DNA of 64,000 nucleotides from Pictodentalium vernedei (GCA_031216915.1 CM062292.1:73886956-73950955); one strand, 5' to 3'; numbered from the stretch's first letter, positions 33,641-43,967 are shown. Made by a program: numbers and translations. Notes: a model not told the origin generated them from the sequence alone.

Positions 33641-34611
33641 TTAATTAAGACTTGAAGTATTAACTTAAGCACTCTACAACAATGATAAATGATAATCATA
33701 TATATAATACATGTAAGAGTGTCTCTCTCGATTATCCATCGAAAGAATATCAAAATATGATCTGAGAAGTTACGCGCCAACTGAGAAGCCTATTTCTGAG
33801 ATTTAAGAGCCAGGTCCTGATGTTTCAGAACCAAATACGCACTGGCGCATGCCCAGGTCGGTCCCTGGGTAGGAAAAAAAGTAGACACAGTGTGGGTGGG
33901 TGCTTGATTTTAGCGCGTCGAAAAATGTGTTTTCTCAGATCAAGTAATTGTTTTCCTTTACATTTATATTTATGACTAAATTTGAGTACCAGATAAACTC
34001 AGAGTGAACTAAACCAGCACTGCAATTCCTAGATCAAAGCGTTGTGAAATAGTTTTCATCCGTATATTGGTGTATAATATGGGTGATGGAACTAGTGGTA
34101 GTATTGGGGAAGGGATGGTGCTGGCTGGAAAGCTGAAAAAAGACGCAGAACAAATTTTTGAAAACAGACATGCAGATGGCAATTCCTCTGTTCTTTGGTT
34201 TTTACTTTTGTCGCATTAGAACCCAGCATCACAATCAGGTAATGCTAAATAAACTAAATAACAACCACTTCTACTGACGTCAGCAATTGTTCACTTGTCT
34301 TATGACACTGACACTGTTTTGTTTACCAATATAAGCTCAGTATTTTTACCGTTCATGATGGTTTCACACAAGGACACAAATGCCTGCCCAGGTTTCACAA
34401 TAGAGAAGTGACAGTTGGTTCTTAAGTGTCTACACTACGAGTCTACCTGTTGTTTGTTTTACCACTCATCAGACAGCATGCCTAAGGCTAAGTATGACTG
34501 ACATTCTTCAAACCTCCATCATCAGAGATGGGAATTTACTCATTCAGTTTCAACACACAGGCCGTAGAACATGGCTTTGCACCCCAAGACCATAAACCAG
34601 TCATACCGGCC
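33641..34611. other. No gene supported
   Basis: A 46-codon frame from the ATG at 34080 (MGDGTSGSIGEGMVLAGKLK) ends before a CAG-GTAATG that could be a splice donor. This is too weak to call. Confidence 0.3.
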
Positions 34612-34853
34612 TCAACCCTTTACCTAACATGAAAAGCAGACGACACTTGTAAACAAAATTCTTGAATAACTAATTTTTTTCATTTTTTACCTCAAAAACA
34701 GAGGTTATGACCCCTCGTTGGAACGAGCTCGTTCCAAAGAGGGATCATAACCTATGTTTTTGAGACAAAAAATGAAAAAATAATAAGAATTAATTGGCGA
34801 TTTTTGTGAATAGCGCTGGCCGGTTTTGGCCGTTACGTTGGTTAAAGGCTTAA
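34612..34853. mobile_element. TTAA palindromic MITE
   Basis: TCAACCCTTTACCTAAC to GTTGGTTAAAGGCTTAA, both edges slightly worn. The two centre arms carry GACCCCTCGTTGGAACGAG and CGTTCCAAAGAGGG, so here the arm pair no longer matches exactly. Confidence 0.8.
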
Positions 34854-34913
34854 AATTAGTCTACATTCGGAAGAATCAGTTTTGATTCTCGCGAACTCCT
34901 AATGAAAGAATCA

Positions 34914-35235
34914 ATTTATTTATTCATTCATTTATTGGGTTTAACGACACTTTCGACATCCAGGGTCACCTCGTATCGGACAGTTTTTACGGGTGGGGGA
35001 AGCTGAAGTAGGCTACCCGGAGAGAATCACCGAGCCACGGCGAGCAACTACCAGACTCCCCAACGTACTAATTCCACACAAGCAGGGCTAGCATTGATTG
35101 AAGACAAGTGCACCATCGACGTGCAGTACACCTTAGTACACAGTGCCACCGTGCCCCATGTGGGCAATCGGGATTATGTGTCTTGCACAACGCAGTTACC
35201 CTGACGGGGATCGAAACGGGGACATTTCGGTTTGA
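34914..35235 (-). mobile_element. tRNA-derived SINE, worn
   Basis: Tail at the left (TTTATTTATTCATTCATTTA), body with GTGCACCATCGACGTGCAGT, and a damaged head at the right. Its tail segment (GTTTAACGACACTTTCGAC) is the variant also used at 26092 and 50430. Confidence 0.75.
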
Positions 35236-35330
35236 ATTTAGAGTTTGAGAATATTGTTACAACCTTATCCTTCTCAATGCAACCAGTTCATAATCCCCAC
35301 TAAAACAAACCCTTATGGACCAGCCCCATG

Positions 35331-35462
35331 CACTCTAAAATCCGTTGGGTTAAAAATCAACCCAAATCAACTGGGTTGAGTAAATATGAACCCAAATTGG
35401 GTTCATATTCACTCAACCCAGTTGATTTGGGTTGATTTTTAACCCAACGGATTTTAGAGTGT
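35331..35462. mobile_element. ACACTCTAAAA palindromic MITE, copy 2
   Basis: CACTCTAAAATCCGTTGGGT to its complement ending GGATTTTAGAGTG. Arms are nearly perfect over the full 66 bp. Sister of the copy at 13717. Confidence 0.85.
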
Positions 35463-36436
35463 GTGAGTTTCGTGTCTTATATGCGCATATAAAACACATG
35501 CTCAACATAAAGGACTTTGGTGGTCTTGTTTAAATGGAAGTTACTGTACCTTGACAATTGTTTCTATTGAACTCTTGGCTGCCTGTATGGGAAGCCAAGA
35601 CTTCACTGGACACCGCTGCAATGTCAAAGTGTTACACTGTTAGAAGGAAGAAAAACGAAGTTGAATTCTCCAGACCTTTAACTGGTTGAGGGCCAGATTA
35701 TTTTTGGTGGTCTGAATTTCTTTTTTTCCCACAGGCACTCTCCAATAATCTGTAATAAAACAAATTTATAAAAACAAAATATAATTTTCGTTTGATTGAA
35801 TATGAAACATGAGCAGGGGAAATGTTGGCTTTTGCTTTGATATCCTTATTTTCTTGAATGGCCTGATAGTTCTTCTAGCACACAACCAGTTAAGGACACT
35901 TTTAGAATCTATGAAGAGAATCAAATGTATATTTTGTGATAATCAATGTTCGAGAATCGCCCGCGGGAATCAATTCTGATTCTCGCATGAATTTTAGGCC
36001 CTGTCATATTAATCGTTTGCATTCGAGAAACTCGGACTATCAGGGTCTTTGCATGAACATGGGTGAGAAAAAAGGCCGCGTTTTGGTTTTAAATGGTGTC
36101 AACACAGGATTTCGGGTCCACATTAAAGTTCTGTAGCGTATCGTATAATTAAGTTGTAGTTGCAGATAGACCTATTCATTTAAGATTGATATTCAGTTAC
36201 GCAGACTGACCCCTACAGCTCACCTGTATATTTTTATTCCATTTTTTTTTAAATAGCAAAGCTTACTGTCTGCTTTGGCTAAACTCTTCAAAAGTCGCAA
36301 TTTTCGCCAGCTGAGAAGGAGAAAGTATTCGAAGATGGTGTACAAGTCTGCATGGGCAGGTCTATAAGAGCACGAATAACCCCGTTTACGCGAGTGTAGT
36401 AGTGTGTGGTCTACTTATGGGTTGTATATGTCAGGG
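35463..36436. other. No gene supported; half of another repeat
   Basis: About 35680-35775 (AACTGGTTGAGGGCCAGATT, GGCACTCTCCAATAATCTG) matches, inverted, the element at 53466-53570. Confidence 0.45.
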
Positions 36437-36519
36437 TAGTGTTCAACCGATTACCAAAAATGGCCACGTGTACCACCCGAGTGCGCGCGATTGGTGATTT
36501 TACTGCGACCTGAGTCAAT

Positions 36520-37011
36520 TAGGGCTGTAACGATCGCAACTTCAATGCATCGCGATACATTTGTTCATGATACGCATATCGTATCGTTTCATGTGTATCG
36601 TGATACAAAACGATACACTTCCAGGTCGACATGATGTGGTAAGAAGTTTTTTCATGCCCAGCAAGTCAATTTTGTGCTTTTCCAACTTATAATTCCACTT
36701 GTTCAATTGTATTTCAGTAAAATATCAACTCTGTAAATTATAAGCATAGTTTGAGGCTACAGACCTCTCACCTTGGAGTTGGACCTAGACTCCCAGAGGT
36801 CCATTGGCTTAAACTCATTTGTCTTTCTCAAGCACCAAAAAAGAAATTAGATGTTACTGGTCAAATGAAAGTTGGACTCTGTGCAGTTTGTGGGCCTTTT
36901 ATTAATGATAATTCTCAATGTACTGCATGTAACGTATCGTGAAAAAATTGTATCGTGAAAAAAATCGCGATACATATCGTATCGTGAGTGAGGCGTATCG
37001 TTGCAGCCCTA
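36520..37011. mobile_element. Second hAT-like MITE inserted in the first
   Basis: Ends TAGGGCTGTAACGATCG and CGTATCGTTGCAGCCCTA, a widespread hAT-type terminus, with CGATACA/TGTATCG subterminal repeats. Flanks GAGTCAAT and GGGTCAAT agree at 7 of 8. The uninterrupted sister at 12405 has TGAGTCAAG at the same point, confirming the insertion. Confidence 0.88.
36719..36942 (+). CDS. Coding-like stretch inside the nested hAT MITE
   Basis: A stop-free plus-strand frame of about 74 codons contains GVGPRLPEVHWLKLICL, KKKLDVTGQMKVGLCAVCG and NDNSQCTACN. The four cysteines in two CxxC pairs (CAVC, CTAC) look like a zinc knuckle. There is no Met start. A TATTTCAG acceptor-like site lies just before the opening stop, and GTAACG follows the last cysteine. 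The stretch lies between the subterminal CGATACA repeats, so it travels with the MITE. It may be a captured host exon or a transposase remnant. I do not recognise the family. Confidence 0.35.
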
Positions 37012-37383
37012 GGGTCAATGGATTACAACCATCATGTTTTCCGGTATGAACTGGCGATTGCCGCATGTTCGCTCAATTGTACGCTTTACGTGTCGTTTAA
37101 CTTGTGTATCCCGTAAAGGGTCGTCTAGAGAAATTAAGAATAAACATTGTGGTTGTTTCTCAACTTTATTGAATGGCATCATTGACATCATTTTACATTA
37201 ACAATTGAACAATTGCAGAAGATAATAAAATGTGGTTAATGAATCATCACAAAATGCTTGGCAACAATCGGTTGAACCGATATTCCAGGAGCCATTGCCG
37301 TTGCCATCCGATTGCCCACAATCTGCCGATTGTGGCGGCCGATTCCCATCATCGGTTATGTTATATCATCAACCATGTCAGGG

Positions 37384-37694
37384 ACTCAGGGTCGTATATA
37401 TATATATATCTTACCTCCTACAAGTATCTGGAAATTTAATTGGTTCAAAGACGTCACATGCAGACTGCATATAAAACCATATACAGCCTGTCAACATCAA
37501 TATACGCTGACAGCTATGGGTAATCTCCCTTTTGTTCATTGATTATTCAAAATGGCGGCAGCCGATAAACGCTTCAAGTTGAAAGATTGAGTCTTGGAAG
37601 CCCATATTTGGTCTGAAGTGCAGGTTAGGTAACTTAAAAGGATACATATTCTGTGGATGTTACCTTCGAAATGAAACTGTTTGGTATGGATGAA
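37384..37694. other. Possible gene 5' end, weak
   Basis: AAAATGGCGGCAGCCG at about 37550 resembles the ATGGCGGC words found at animal gene starts. The frame (MAAADKRFKLKD) stops after 12 codons. I do not call a gene. Confidence 0.2.
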
Positions 37695-37756
37695 TTTGCC
37701 TTGCTACAATTTATGGGAGAGTGAGGGCACTCTCCCATAAATTGTAACAAGGCAAA
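37695..37756. repeat. 62-bp hairpin
   Basis: Arms of 29 bp (GCTACAATTTATGGGAGAGT and partner) with one mismatch. GGGAGAGTG recalls GGAGAGTGCC at 53480. Confidence 0.8.
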
Positions 37757-37851
37757 GACACGTGAACACATTGTGAGAATTCTCTCATTTAACTTTGATC
37801 GCTGTTGTTATTAGTTCTGTGCATCGATGCAGCAGTCGGTAAGATATATTC

Positions 37852-37962
37852 GTTACTCAGTTTGTTGGTGGCCTAATATGGTATATATGGTGTCGCTTTC
37901 GTCCGATATGAAATTAACTGACACCGTATATACCATATTAGGCCACCAACAAACTGTGTAAC
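37852..37962. repeat. 111-bp foldback
   Basis: Arms of 43 bp (CAGTTTGTTGGTGGCCTAAT and partner) flank a 25-bp loop, with few mismatches. Confidence 0.8.
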
Positions 37963-38541
37963 TAATAATATATATATCGAGCCGAACAGTTTTATTGGTG
38001 GACGAAGCCGGAGTTCGGGGAGAACCACCGCTTAGTGGCAAGTAACTTTCGTGCTCTCTAAATTACTAACTTAGTAATAGTACATGCCAAGATTTGATCC
38101 AAGAAGATTGGGACAGGGGGTCTTTCTTCTGGTCTTGGGAAAATTATCCAGGTGGTCTGCTAAACATAAATCTACCTCGGGTCTTCGGCTTTCGAGACAT
38201 GCATGCTTCGGCCTGTCATGGCGGGGCTGCTAGTCCCACTAAATGTCCTTTTCTTGGGGTTTGACACTCCCTGCCCTGAAGTTCTTCCGGCGCCCTTGGC
38301 CCTATCGGTATTTCTTTTCTTTTTCCCCCACAATATCTGCTGAATTGTCTGAAACTGACTATAACTTTATGTTACACAGTTTTCTGTAGCGGGATTTCCG
38401 GAGCAAAATACTTTGAAGAAGGTCCAACTGAAAACAAAATTGATGTTGATCGATTTTCTGATTATATTTTCACACTGACGTTTTACATATCGGCTAAGAT
38501 TGAAAAGAGAAGAAAAAAATATTAGAATACAAGGAACTTAC
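37963..38541. other. SINE scrap, otherwise nothing seen
   Basis: Near 37980-38045, ACAGTTTTATTGGTGGACGAAG and GGGGAGAACCACCG match the SINE body in minus orientation. The rest may be intron of the exon that follows. Confidence 0.4.
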
Positions 38542-38627
38542 CGAATCAATGAAGTCTTGAGTCTGAGTTAGCAGCTCGCTTATCTGTGGTATACAATGCT
38601 GATTGAATAACAGTTCGCCGGCATAAT
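38542..38627 (-). CDS. Internal exon of an unidentified host gene
   Basis: On the minus strand the acceptor context TTTTTTTGACCTAG precedes the exon and a textbook donor GTAAGTTCC follows it. The 86 nt comprise 2 nt plus 28 codons, giving YAGELLFNQHCIPQIS and then ELLTQTQDFIDS. The peptide looks like a helical, Gln- and Leu-rich segment. Two independent good splice signals around an open frame make this the best host-gene evidence in the window. It starts and ends out of phase with codons by 2 and 0 nt, so partner exons must match that phase. I could not find them nearby, and I cannot name the protein. Confidence 0.5.
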
Positions 38628-38958
38628 CTAGGTCAAAAAAATGACAAAACATGACGTCATGATACAGGAAAGATCACATTATGTTTTCATGGGCCATTCT
38701 GGAATACCCAGCTCATTCCAGACATGCACGAATTAGCAGTCTAGTCGTTTCATTCTCAGAAATCTCTTTTCTGATTTCTGTGGTTTTTTCGCCTACTTTT
38801 ATAAGGGAATATCATTCCAATTCCTTTCTGAATAATCAATCTTCCCTTCGAGGAGGTTCACGTGGTATTTTTGACCTGTGCAACTCGGTATAACTTGATT
38901 TAGGACAATATCCTATCCACTAATCTATATACAACTTGATTGTTGGACAGGCTCGTAG
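38628..38958. other. No further gene seen
   Basis: Probably intronic on the minus strand. A 70-codon plus-strand frame at 38681-38893 shows no features. Confidence 0.35.
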
Positions 38959-39610
38959 CGACAGGGGGATCCCCCCCCCCCCCCCCCAACAACCATCATA
39001 ATTTTCAATAGTTGGAAATTCAAAGGTACATGTATAAATCATGGGCGGATACAAGGGGGGGGGGGGGGGGGGGGGGTAGGGTGGATTTCCACCCCCTTTG
39101 ATATTTGAAAGGGGAGACAACAAGCAATTTTTCAAAGCCAAATTCAACCTGTATTGAAATTATCTCTACACGAGGAGTTCTCGCGAATACACACCGTCGT
39201 ACAAACGATTGGTACAATGTATGGTCTGTAGTCTGTACCTCAATGAGGTACTGACCATACATTGTACCAATCGTAGTCAACATAAATGTCGATTCCTCAA
39301 CGAAAATAGTTTGATACATGTTATTTGGATGATCAAGACCAACCTATTTGACTTGAATCATGTTGCGATCCGTAGAAATGTAGTGCAAAAATTGGTCATT
39401 CACGAAGCATTAAATTGCCTCAAGTGCACAAGGAAATGCATCCAGAATGCGTCTCCCACGATGAAAATTTCAAACATTTTCCGAGACAGGACCCCCCCCC
39501 CCCCCCCCCCTACGACAGGGGGATACTCGAGCTCATCCCCATTCGTATCTCCGCCACACAATTTTCCACCCCCATTTTTCAATCCTGGATCCGCCACTGT
39601 AAATTCCAAT
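38959..39610. repeat. Poly-G/C-bearing repeat with GGATCCGCCACTG end
   Basis: dC runs (38971-38988, 39493-39510) and a dG run (39055-39077) sit among GGGCGGATACAAGG and GGATCCGCCACTG words. These resemble the CAGTGGCGG termini of the hAT-like element at 49579. AATAGTTGGAAATTCAAAG at 39007 and AATAGCTGGAAATTCAAAG near 39608 flank the inner part as a direct repeat. Confidence 0.5.
39206..39273. repeat. 68-bp hairpin
   Basis: CGATTGGTACAATGTATGGT pairs exactly with ACCATACATTGTACCAATCG. Confidence 0.85.
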
Positions 39611-39902
39611 AGCTGGAAATTCAAAGAAATCAATTTACTTCATATTTTCAACTTTTCAAACTTTTCCGACCAGTCGATTTGAATTTTCAACCCGTAAGAT
39701 CTCAAAGTTTTTCCGACTACGATTGGCAATCGGTTGCAGTTACCGACAGAACCAAAACAATTTTCCAATTAAATTCTCCGACTTTTTCAATCAGGTGACA
39801 AAATTTTCCGAAATTCCGACATCGAATCTGTGACCGGTCCGGTTAAATTTCGAATTCATCGTTCCGTTTACTCCACAATGACCAGCCAACACATGGACAA
39901 AA

Positions 39903-40045
39903 GACTGACAACTATTCAGCCAATACTTACTCCTTCCAGTCAGTTGGAAGGGGTAGGTAATGGCTGAATAGCGGCCAGTCTATAATCCTATAGACTGACC
40001 GCTATCAAGCCTGAAAATAAGCAATCTGTCATCTGCAGAATGAAG
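39903..40045. mobile_element. Palindromic repeat family E, copy 1
   Basis: Arms with TTCAGCCAATACTTACTCCT and its partner enclose a short loop, followed by a second hairpin (CTATAATCCTATAG) and GCAGAATGAAGTCCCT. Copy 2 is at 42279-42410 in inverse orientation. Confidence 0.65.
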
Positions 40046-40084
40046 TCCCTACAATGGCAGATACAAAAGGGGTGGGAGTGGGGC

Positions 40085-40560
40085 GGTCGCCCCCCCCCCC
40101 CCCCTTTAGCTCGTGTTTGTCTCGCATGTAGGGCGTAGCCAGGATTTTCATTTGGGGACAACACATGAATTGAAAGGGGGGGGGGGCACTACGCGATATG
40201 CGAAACGCATATCCAGAGGGTTGACGGTTTGGGGGGGGGGGGGGGGGGGGGGGGGGTAACAGGAGCATAGTCCTCTCCTGTTGGTAGATGTCCGGGGGAC
40301 TTGGCCCGAGGAAATTTTGAAATTTCGATGCACTGAGATTGATTCTGGAGCCCCTCAGGATGTTTTATTGTGTTCAGTTGTGCCCCTAAATAGATAGAAA
40401 TTCACAAGTATTATGTCTATCCAACTTCCAATTAACAACCGACATGGGATTGTTTTAGTTAACCCTGCCAGGGGTCTCAGGGTCGTAATTCCTGGGGGGG
40501 GGGGGGGGGGGGGGGGGGGCAGGGGGCTCAAGCCCCCCCCCCCCCAATAATTTTTCACCC
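40085..40560. repeat. Dense dG/dC runs
   Basis: dC at 40091-40104, dG at about 40178-40187, 40231-40256 and 40495-40519, dC at 40533-40546. Pro- or Gly-rich open frames here are artefacts of these runs. Confidence 0.8.
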
Positions 40561-40689
40561 ACCAACATTTTTCAAAGCATAGGCCTATTAATGAAGAAAC
40601 GATTGATGAATTTTTACTCGCTTAGTGTAAATTAATTTCAAAAGTTTCTATTACCCCTAGCACAATGGAAATAGAATATTAAATTTCTA

Positions 40690-41460
40690 AATCTAGAGAG
40701 GCCACCAGAATGCACCATTTGATAGTCAATTTAAAATTTTTTTAGTGTGGAGAACCCAATTCCCCACAAACCCTTCCCATCCAACGAGAGCTGTACGCAC
40801 CATGGCATTTGATAGCTCGATTTGAAAACTTTCTTGGGGTGTGGTGGGGGGACAACCCCATCCCCCAAACCCTTCTCATCCAACAAGTGTCATAGGCACG
40901 AGTTGGATGAGGAGGGTTTGGGGTAGGGTTCTCCCGTTAAAAAATTCTGGGCCCATTTTAAAATAAAAAGTAAGGGGAAATATACCCTAGAGGCCACCAG
41001 AATGCGCCATATGATACCTAAATCTGAAAATTTTCTTGGTGAAGGACACCCCAAACCCTTCTCATGCAACAAGGGCTGTAGGCACGAATTGGATGAGGAG
41101 GGCTTGGGGGAGGGTTCTCCTGTTAAAGAAATCTGAGCCCATTTTTTTTAAATAAAAAGTAAGGGAAATTATACCCTAGATGCCACCAACATGCACCATT
41201 TGATGAAACAATTTGAATTTTTTTTTTTTTGGGGGGGGGGAGAGACCCCCCCCCCCCCCACCCTCCTCATCCAACTCGTGCCCACGGCACTCGTTGCAGA
41301 TGCCTTCAGCATCTGCCAATGCCCCCCCCCCCCCTCCAATTTTTGAACGGAAATTACGGCTCTGGGGCCCATAGAGAATAATAAATCCGTCTCGGTACCC
41401 CCCCCCCCCCTCCCACCACTTTATGGAACCTTCTGCCGCCCCTGCTTGTATCCTATGTAG
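40690..41460. repeat. Tandem poly-C-bearing repeat
   Basis: GCCACCAGAATGCACCATTTG-like words start units near 40700, 40993 and 41178, each followed by ATTTTCTTGG, ACCCTTCTCATCCAAC and GGCACGAGTTGGATGAGGAG. The last unit ends with CAGATGCCTTCAGCATCTGC and long dC runs. A related unit stands alone at about 41915-42110. Confidence 0.7.
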
Positions 41461-41603
41461 TAAAAACATACAACGACATTTATTTCCTCCATCACCATTC
41501 GCTATTGAAAACAAATATACCGTTGAAATTATGAAAAATATATCTACAAGTCGCCTTCATTTATAGCGTCACCGACACAGTATGATTTTGAGGTGTTACA
41601 TGC

Positions 41604-41688
41604 CCCTAGCCTCAGGTACCCCATGGCTATGCCAATTATGGGTCAGGATCTTAATTGGCATAGTCATGGGGTACCTAAGCCTAGAGGG
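41604..41688. repeat. 85-bp foldback
   Basis: CTCAGGTACCCCATGGCTAT pairs with ATAGTCATGGGGTACCTAAG around a 13-bp loop. Confidence 0.8.
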
Positions 41689-41904
41689 CTGACTGCTGAA
41701 AACTTTCAAACGCTGGCAGATCGCAATGTTCTCCTGAGGTTAAGTCGGTTATGGCTGTAAACAGTGTGTCCAAAATACAATATTATGGTAAACGGATCTG
41801 AAGAGCATATTTCAAATTTTCTAATTCTGTCTTGAACGTATGACAGAATTTGAAATTCTGAAACATGCTGTTTAAAAAGTGTTAATTAGCCGTTCAAAAA
41901 TTCA

Positions 41905-42112
41905 AGAGGATTTCCACCCCAGAAGCCAACAGAATGCCCCATTTGGTCGCTCATTTCCAAAAATTTTCTGGGGGGAGAACGACCCCAGCCCCCCCCCCCC
42001 CCCTACAAAAGCTCGTGCCTTCGGCACTCGTGGCAGATGCCTTCGGCATCTGCATGATTCGCCCCCCCCCCCCTTTGAGAATTCTTGTATCCGCCACTGG
42101 GTCCCTAGAGGG
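41905..42112. repeat. Dispersed poly-C-bearing unit
   Basis: CCAACAGAATGCCCCATTTG, AATTTTCTGGGGGGAGAAC, a dC run, GCACTCGTGGCAGATGCC, GGCATCTGC, another dC run and TATCCGCCACTGGG. Same family as 40690-41460. Confidence 0.65.
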
Positions 42113-42278
42113 TGTATCACTGTATGTGCTGATGCTATCCCATACAGTGGGCCAAATTATCCTCTGGGTTACTCTTTCTGTTTAGGCTTGAGATCTTGAT
42201 TCAGATTGAGGCTCAAAGAGAGTAAATTTAGTGATGCTACCGTGCTATGCAGGGTAGCTTCACCAAATTCACCCTCTG

Positions 42279-42410
42279 GGGACCTCATTCTGCAGATGAC
42301 AGTCTGCTTATTTTCTGGTTTGACCGCTTTTCAGCCAATACCTACTCCTTACAGTCATTTGGAAGGAGTAGGTATTGGCTGAATAGCGGTCAGCCTATAG
42401 TTCTTGTGTA
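42279..42410. mobile_element. Palindromic repeat family E, copy 2
   Basis: TGACCGCTTTTCAGCCAATA to TATTGGCTGAATAGCGGTCA with 30-bp arms and one mismatch, preceded by CATTCTGCAGATGACAGTCT. Confidence 0.7.
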
Positions 42411-42474
42411 GCCTGGTCAATGTGGATAAAATGACCAGGTTTAAGGCAGAGGAAGGCCTCTGAATCTATCTCAG

Positions 42475-42650
42475 GGGTTAAAAATTTTCCCCGAGGGAGG
42501 CCCCCAAATTCCCACCATCGAGAGGAGATGCCCCCACTCGAACTCCCCCCCCCCCCCATCCAACACGGCATGCGTGCCCTCGAGACATGCCTATCACACG
42601 TCGTGCTGAGACCCCAACCCCAGTTAGAAATCTAACTGATCAAACACTCC
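42475..42650. repeat. Poly-C repeat also found inverted at 59806
   Basis: CTGAGACCCCAACCCCAGTT and AACTGATC near its right end are the complement of text at 59860-59895. Confidence 0.6.
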
Positions 42651-42651
42651 A

Positions 42652-42859
42652 TTAACCCTTTACCTAACATGAAAAGCAGACGACACCTGCAAAAAAAAAA
42701 TTCTTGAATAACTAATTTTTTGCCTCGATGAGCTCGTTCCAATGAGGGGTCATAAACTATGTTTTTGAGACAAAAAATGACAAAAATAATGAAAATTAAT
42801 TGGTGATTTTTGAGAATAGCGCTGGCCGGTTTTCGCCATTACGTTGGATAAACTGTTAA
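42652..42859. mobile_element. TTAA palindromic MITE, one central arm deleted
   Basis: TTAACCCTTTACCTAAC opens and GTTGGATAAACTGTTAA closes. Only the right arm of the centre (GAGCTCGTTCCAATGAGGGG) remains. Confidence 0.8.
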
Positions 42860-43598
42860 ACACACTCTAGCTGGAACGTCAAGGTTCCATTCTACAGTTT
42901 CGCACAGGGGTGAAATTCTAAACATAGGGCATATGTTGAAACTAAGGCCATGTAAAATAGAGATATATTTTTAGTATCAGATTTATGATAACATTAGGCT
43001 TTTTGTTGGACAAGAGAATTTGAAATTTTGGTCCCAAAGTTGGAGTCTGATACATAGGGGTAAATTACCAGATGAATTATGGGAAACAGTCAGTGGCTTC
43101 GAAAAATTGGCTATTTTTTAAAATGTAATTTTTACACGGTTTTGTTACCAGACAGGTAACTAAAAAATGAAACGGAAACATATAATTTTTTTTTTTGGGG
43201 GGGAGGGGGGGGGGGGGGCATTTTAGAAACAGGGGATGCTCTGCTCCAGGGGTAGGTAGGTGGGGTCGGTGGGAAAATTCTGCTTTTGAGGCTGCTTGGT
43301 GGCTGAAAATGACTGGTTTCGGCATTTTGTCATGCAATTTTTTCAGGTTGAAGTCTTGTCTTTGACAATAAATTATTCCAGCCACATTCAGATTATTTAT
43401 TTCTACTTAGTCAGATAGTGTTATATGTTTTTGTGGATTTGGGAAATGTAATACATGTTATGAGTTAGATAACTAAGTTACAGAATATTTGCATTTGAAG
43501 AGAGTGTATGGCATGTCATTTTGGAAATGCCTGGAAAACTGTGGAGCGGAACCCAACTGACCAGCGAAAAACGGTTCCACCCCCTCCCCTCACCCGAG
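42860..43598. other. No gene supported
   Basis: T/G-run near 43185-43220. A 102-codon minus-strand frame across it is Pro-rich because of the run. Confidence 0.35.
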
Positions 43599-43630
43599 AT
43601 GGCGTCAGGTGGCGGTGGAGACACTCTTCA
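43599..43630 (+). CDS. Possible first coding exon, weak
   Basis: CCCGAGATGGCG gives a good start context, the frame reads MASGGGGDTL, and a GTATGTGA donor-like site follows at 43631. No downstream partner exon with matching phase was found, and without splicing the frame stops after about 23 codons. Confidence 0.15.
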
Positions 43631-43855
43631 GTATGTGACGAATGAACATTTCAGTATTCCAGTTGTATAGATTTCACTAATAACATCACCCTGAATATGA
43701 TACGCCTATGAATAAAATAGATAAAGTTTGCGCAAGCATGAAATCAAACAATTTTGAGACTTTGTGGGGAATAAATGGAAAAAAAAAACTGAAAATAAAT
43801 TGTATTCTATACCAAGCGACAAATATGCGGCAGAAGACAAAGTGGAAACTTAGGG

Positions 43856-43967
43856 CAGCGTGTAAGCGCCATGTGTTGTTGTCATAGTAATCCGTTTAAC
43901 CCGATTACTGATCTGTTTAAACAGAAAACTATCATAACAACACGTGGCGCTTAGAACTACGTTGCAG
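43856..43967. mobile_element. Small palindromic element with AATCCGTTTAA core
   Basis: CAGCGTGTAAGCGCCATGTG and CACGTGGCGCTTAGAACTAC are imperfect inverted ends. The inside contains TAATCCGTTTAACCCGATTA. The ends match the right edge of the satellite block at 44866. Confidence 0.65.

Larger units (their letters stand above)
36437..37375. mobile_element. hAT-like MITE family B, copy 2, with a nested element
   Basis: Starts TAGTGTTCAACCGATTACC as in the copy at 12405 and follows it throughout, apart from an inserted element at 36520-37011. An exact 8-bp duplication TGTCAGGG flanks it (36429-36436 and 37376-37383). The right terminal repeat is worn. Confidence 0.85.

Noticed and set aside
34080-34240. 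First exon beginning MGDGTSGSIGEG with a CAG-GTAATG donor
   Set aside because: The frame stops before the donor, so the two signals do not belong together.
37552-37620. Gene start at an ATGGCGGC word (MAAADKRFKLKD)
   Set aside because: The frame closes after 12 codons and no donor lies before the stop.
40029-42199. Pro- and Gly-rich frames
   Set aside because: They arise from dC and dG runs inside repeats.
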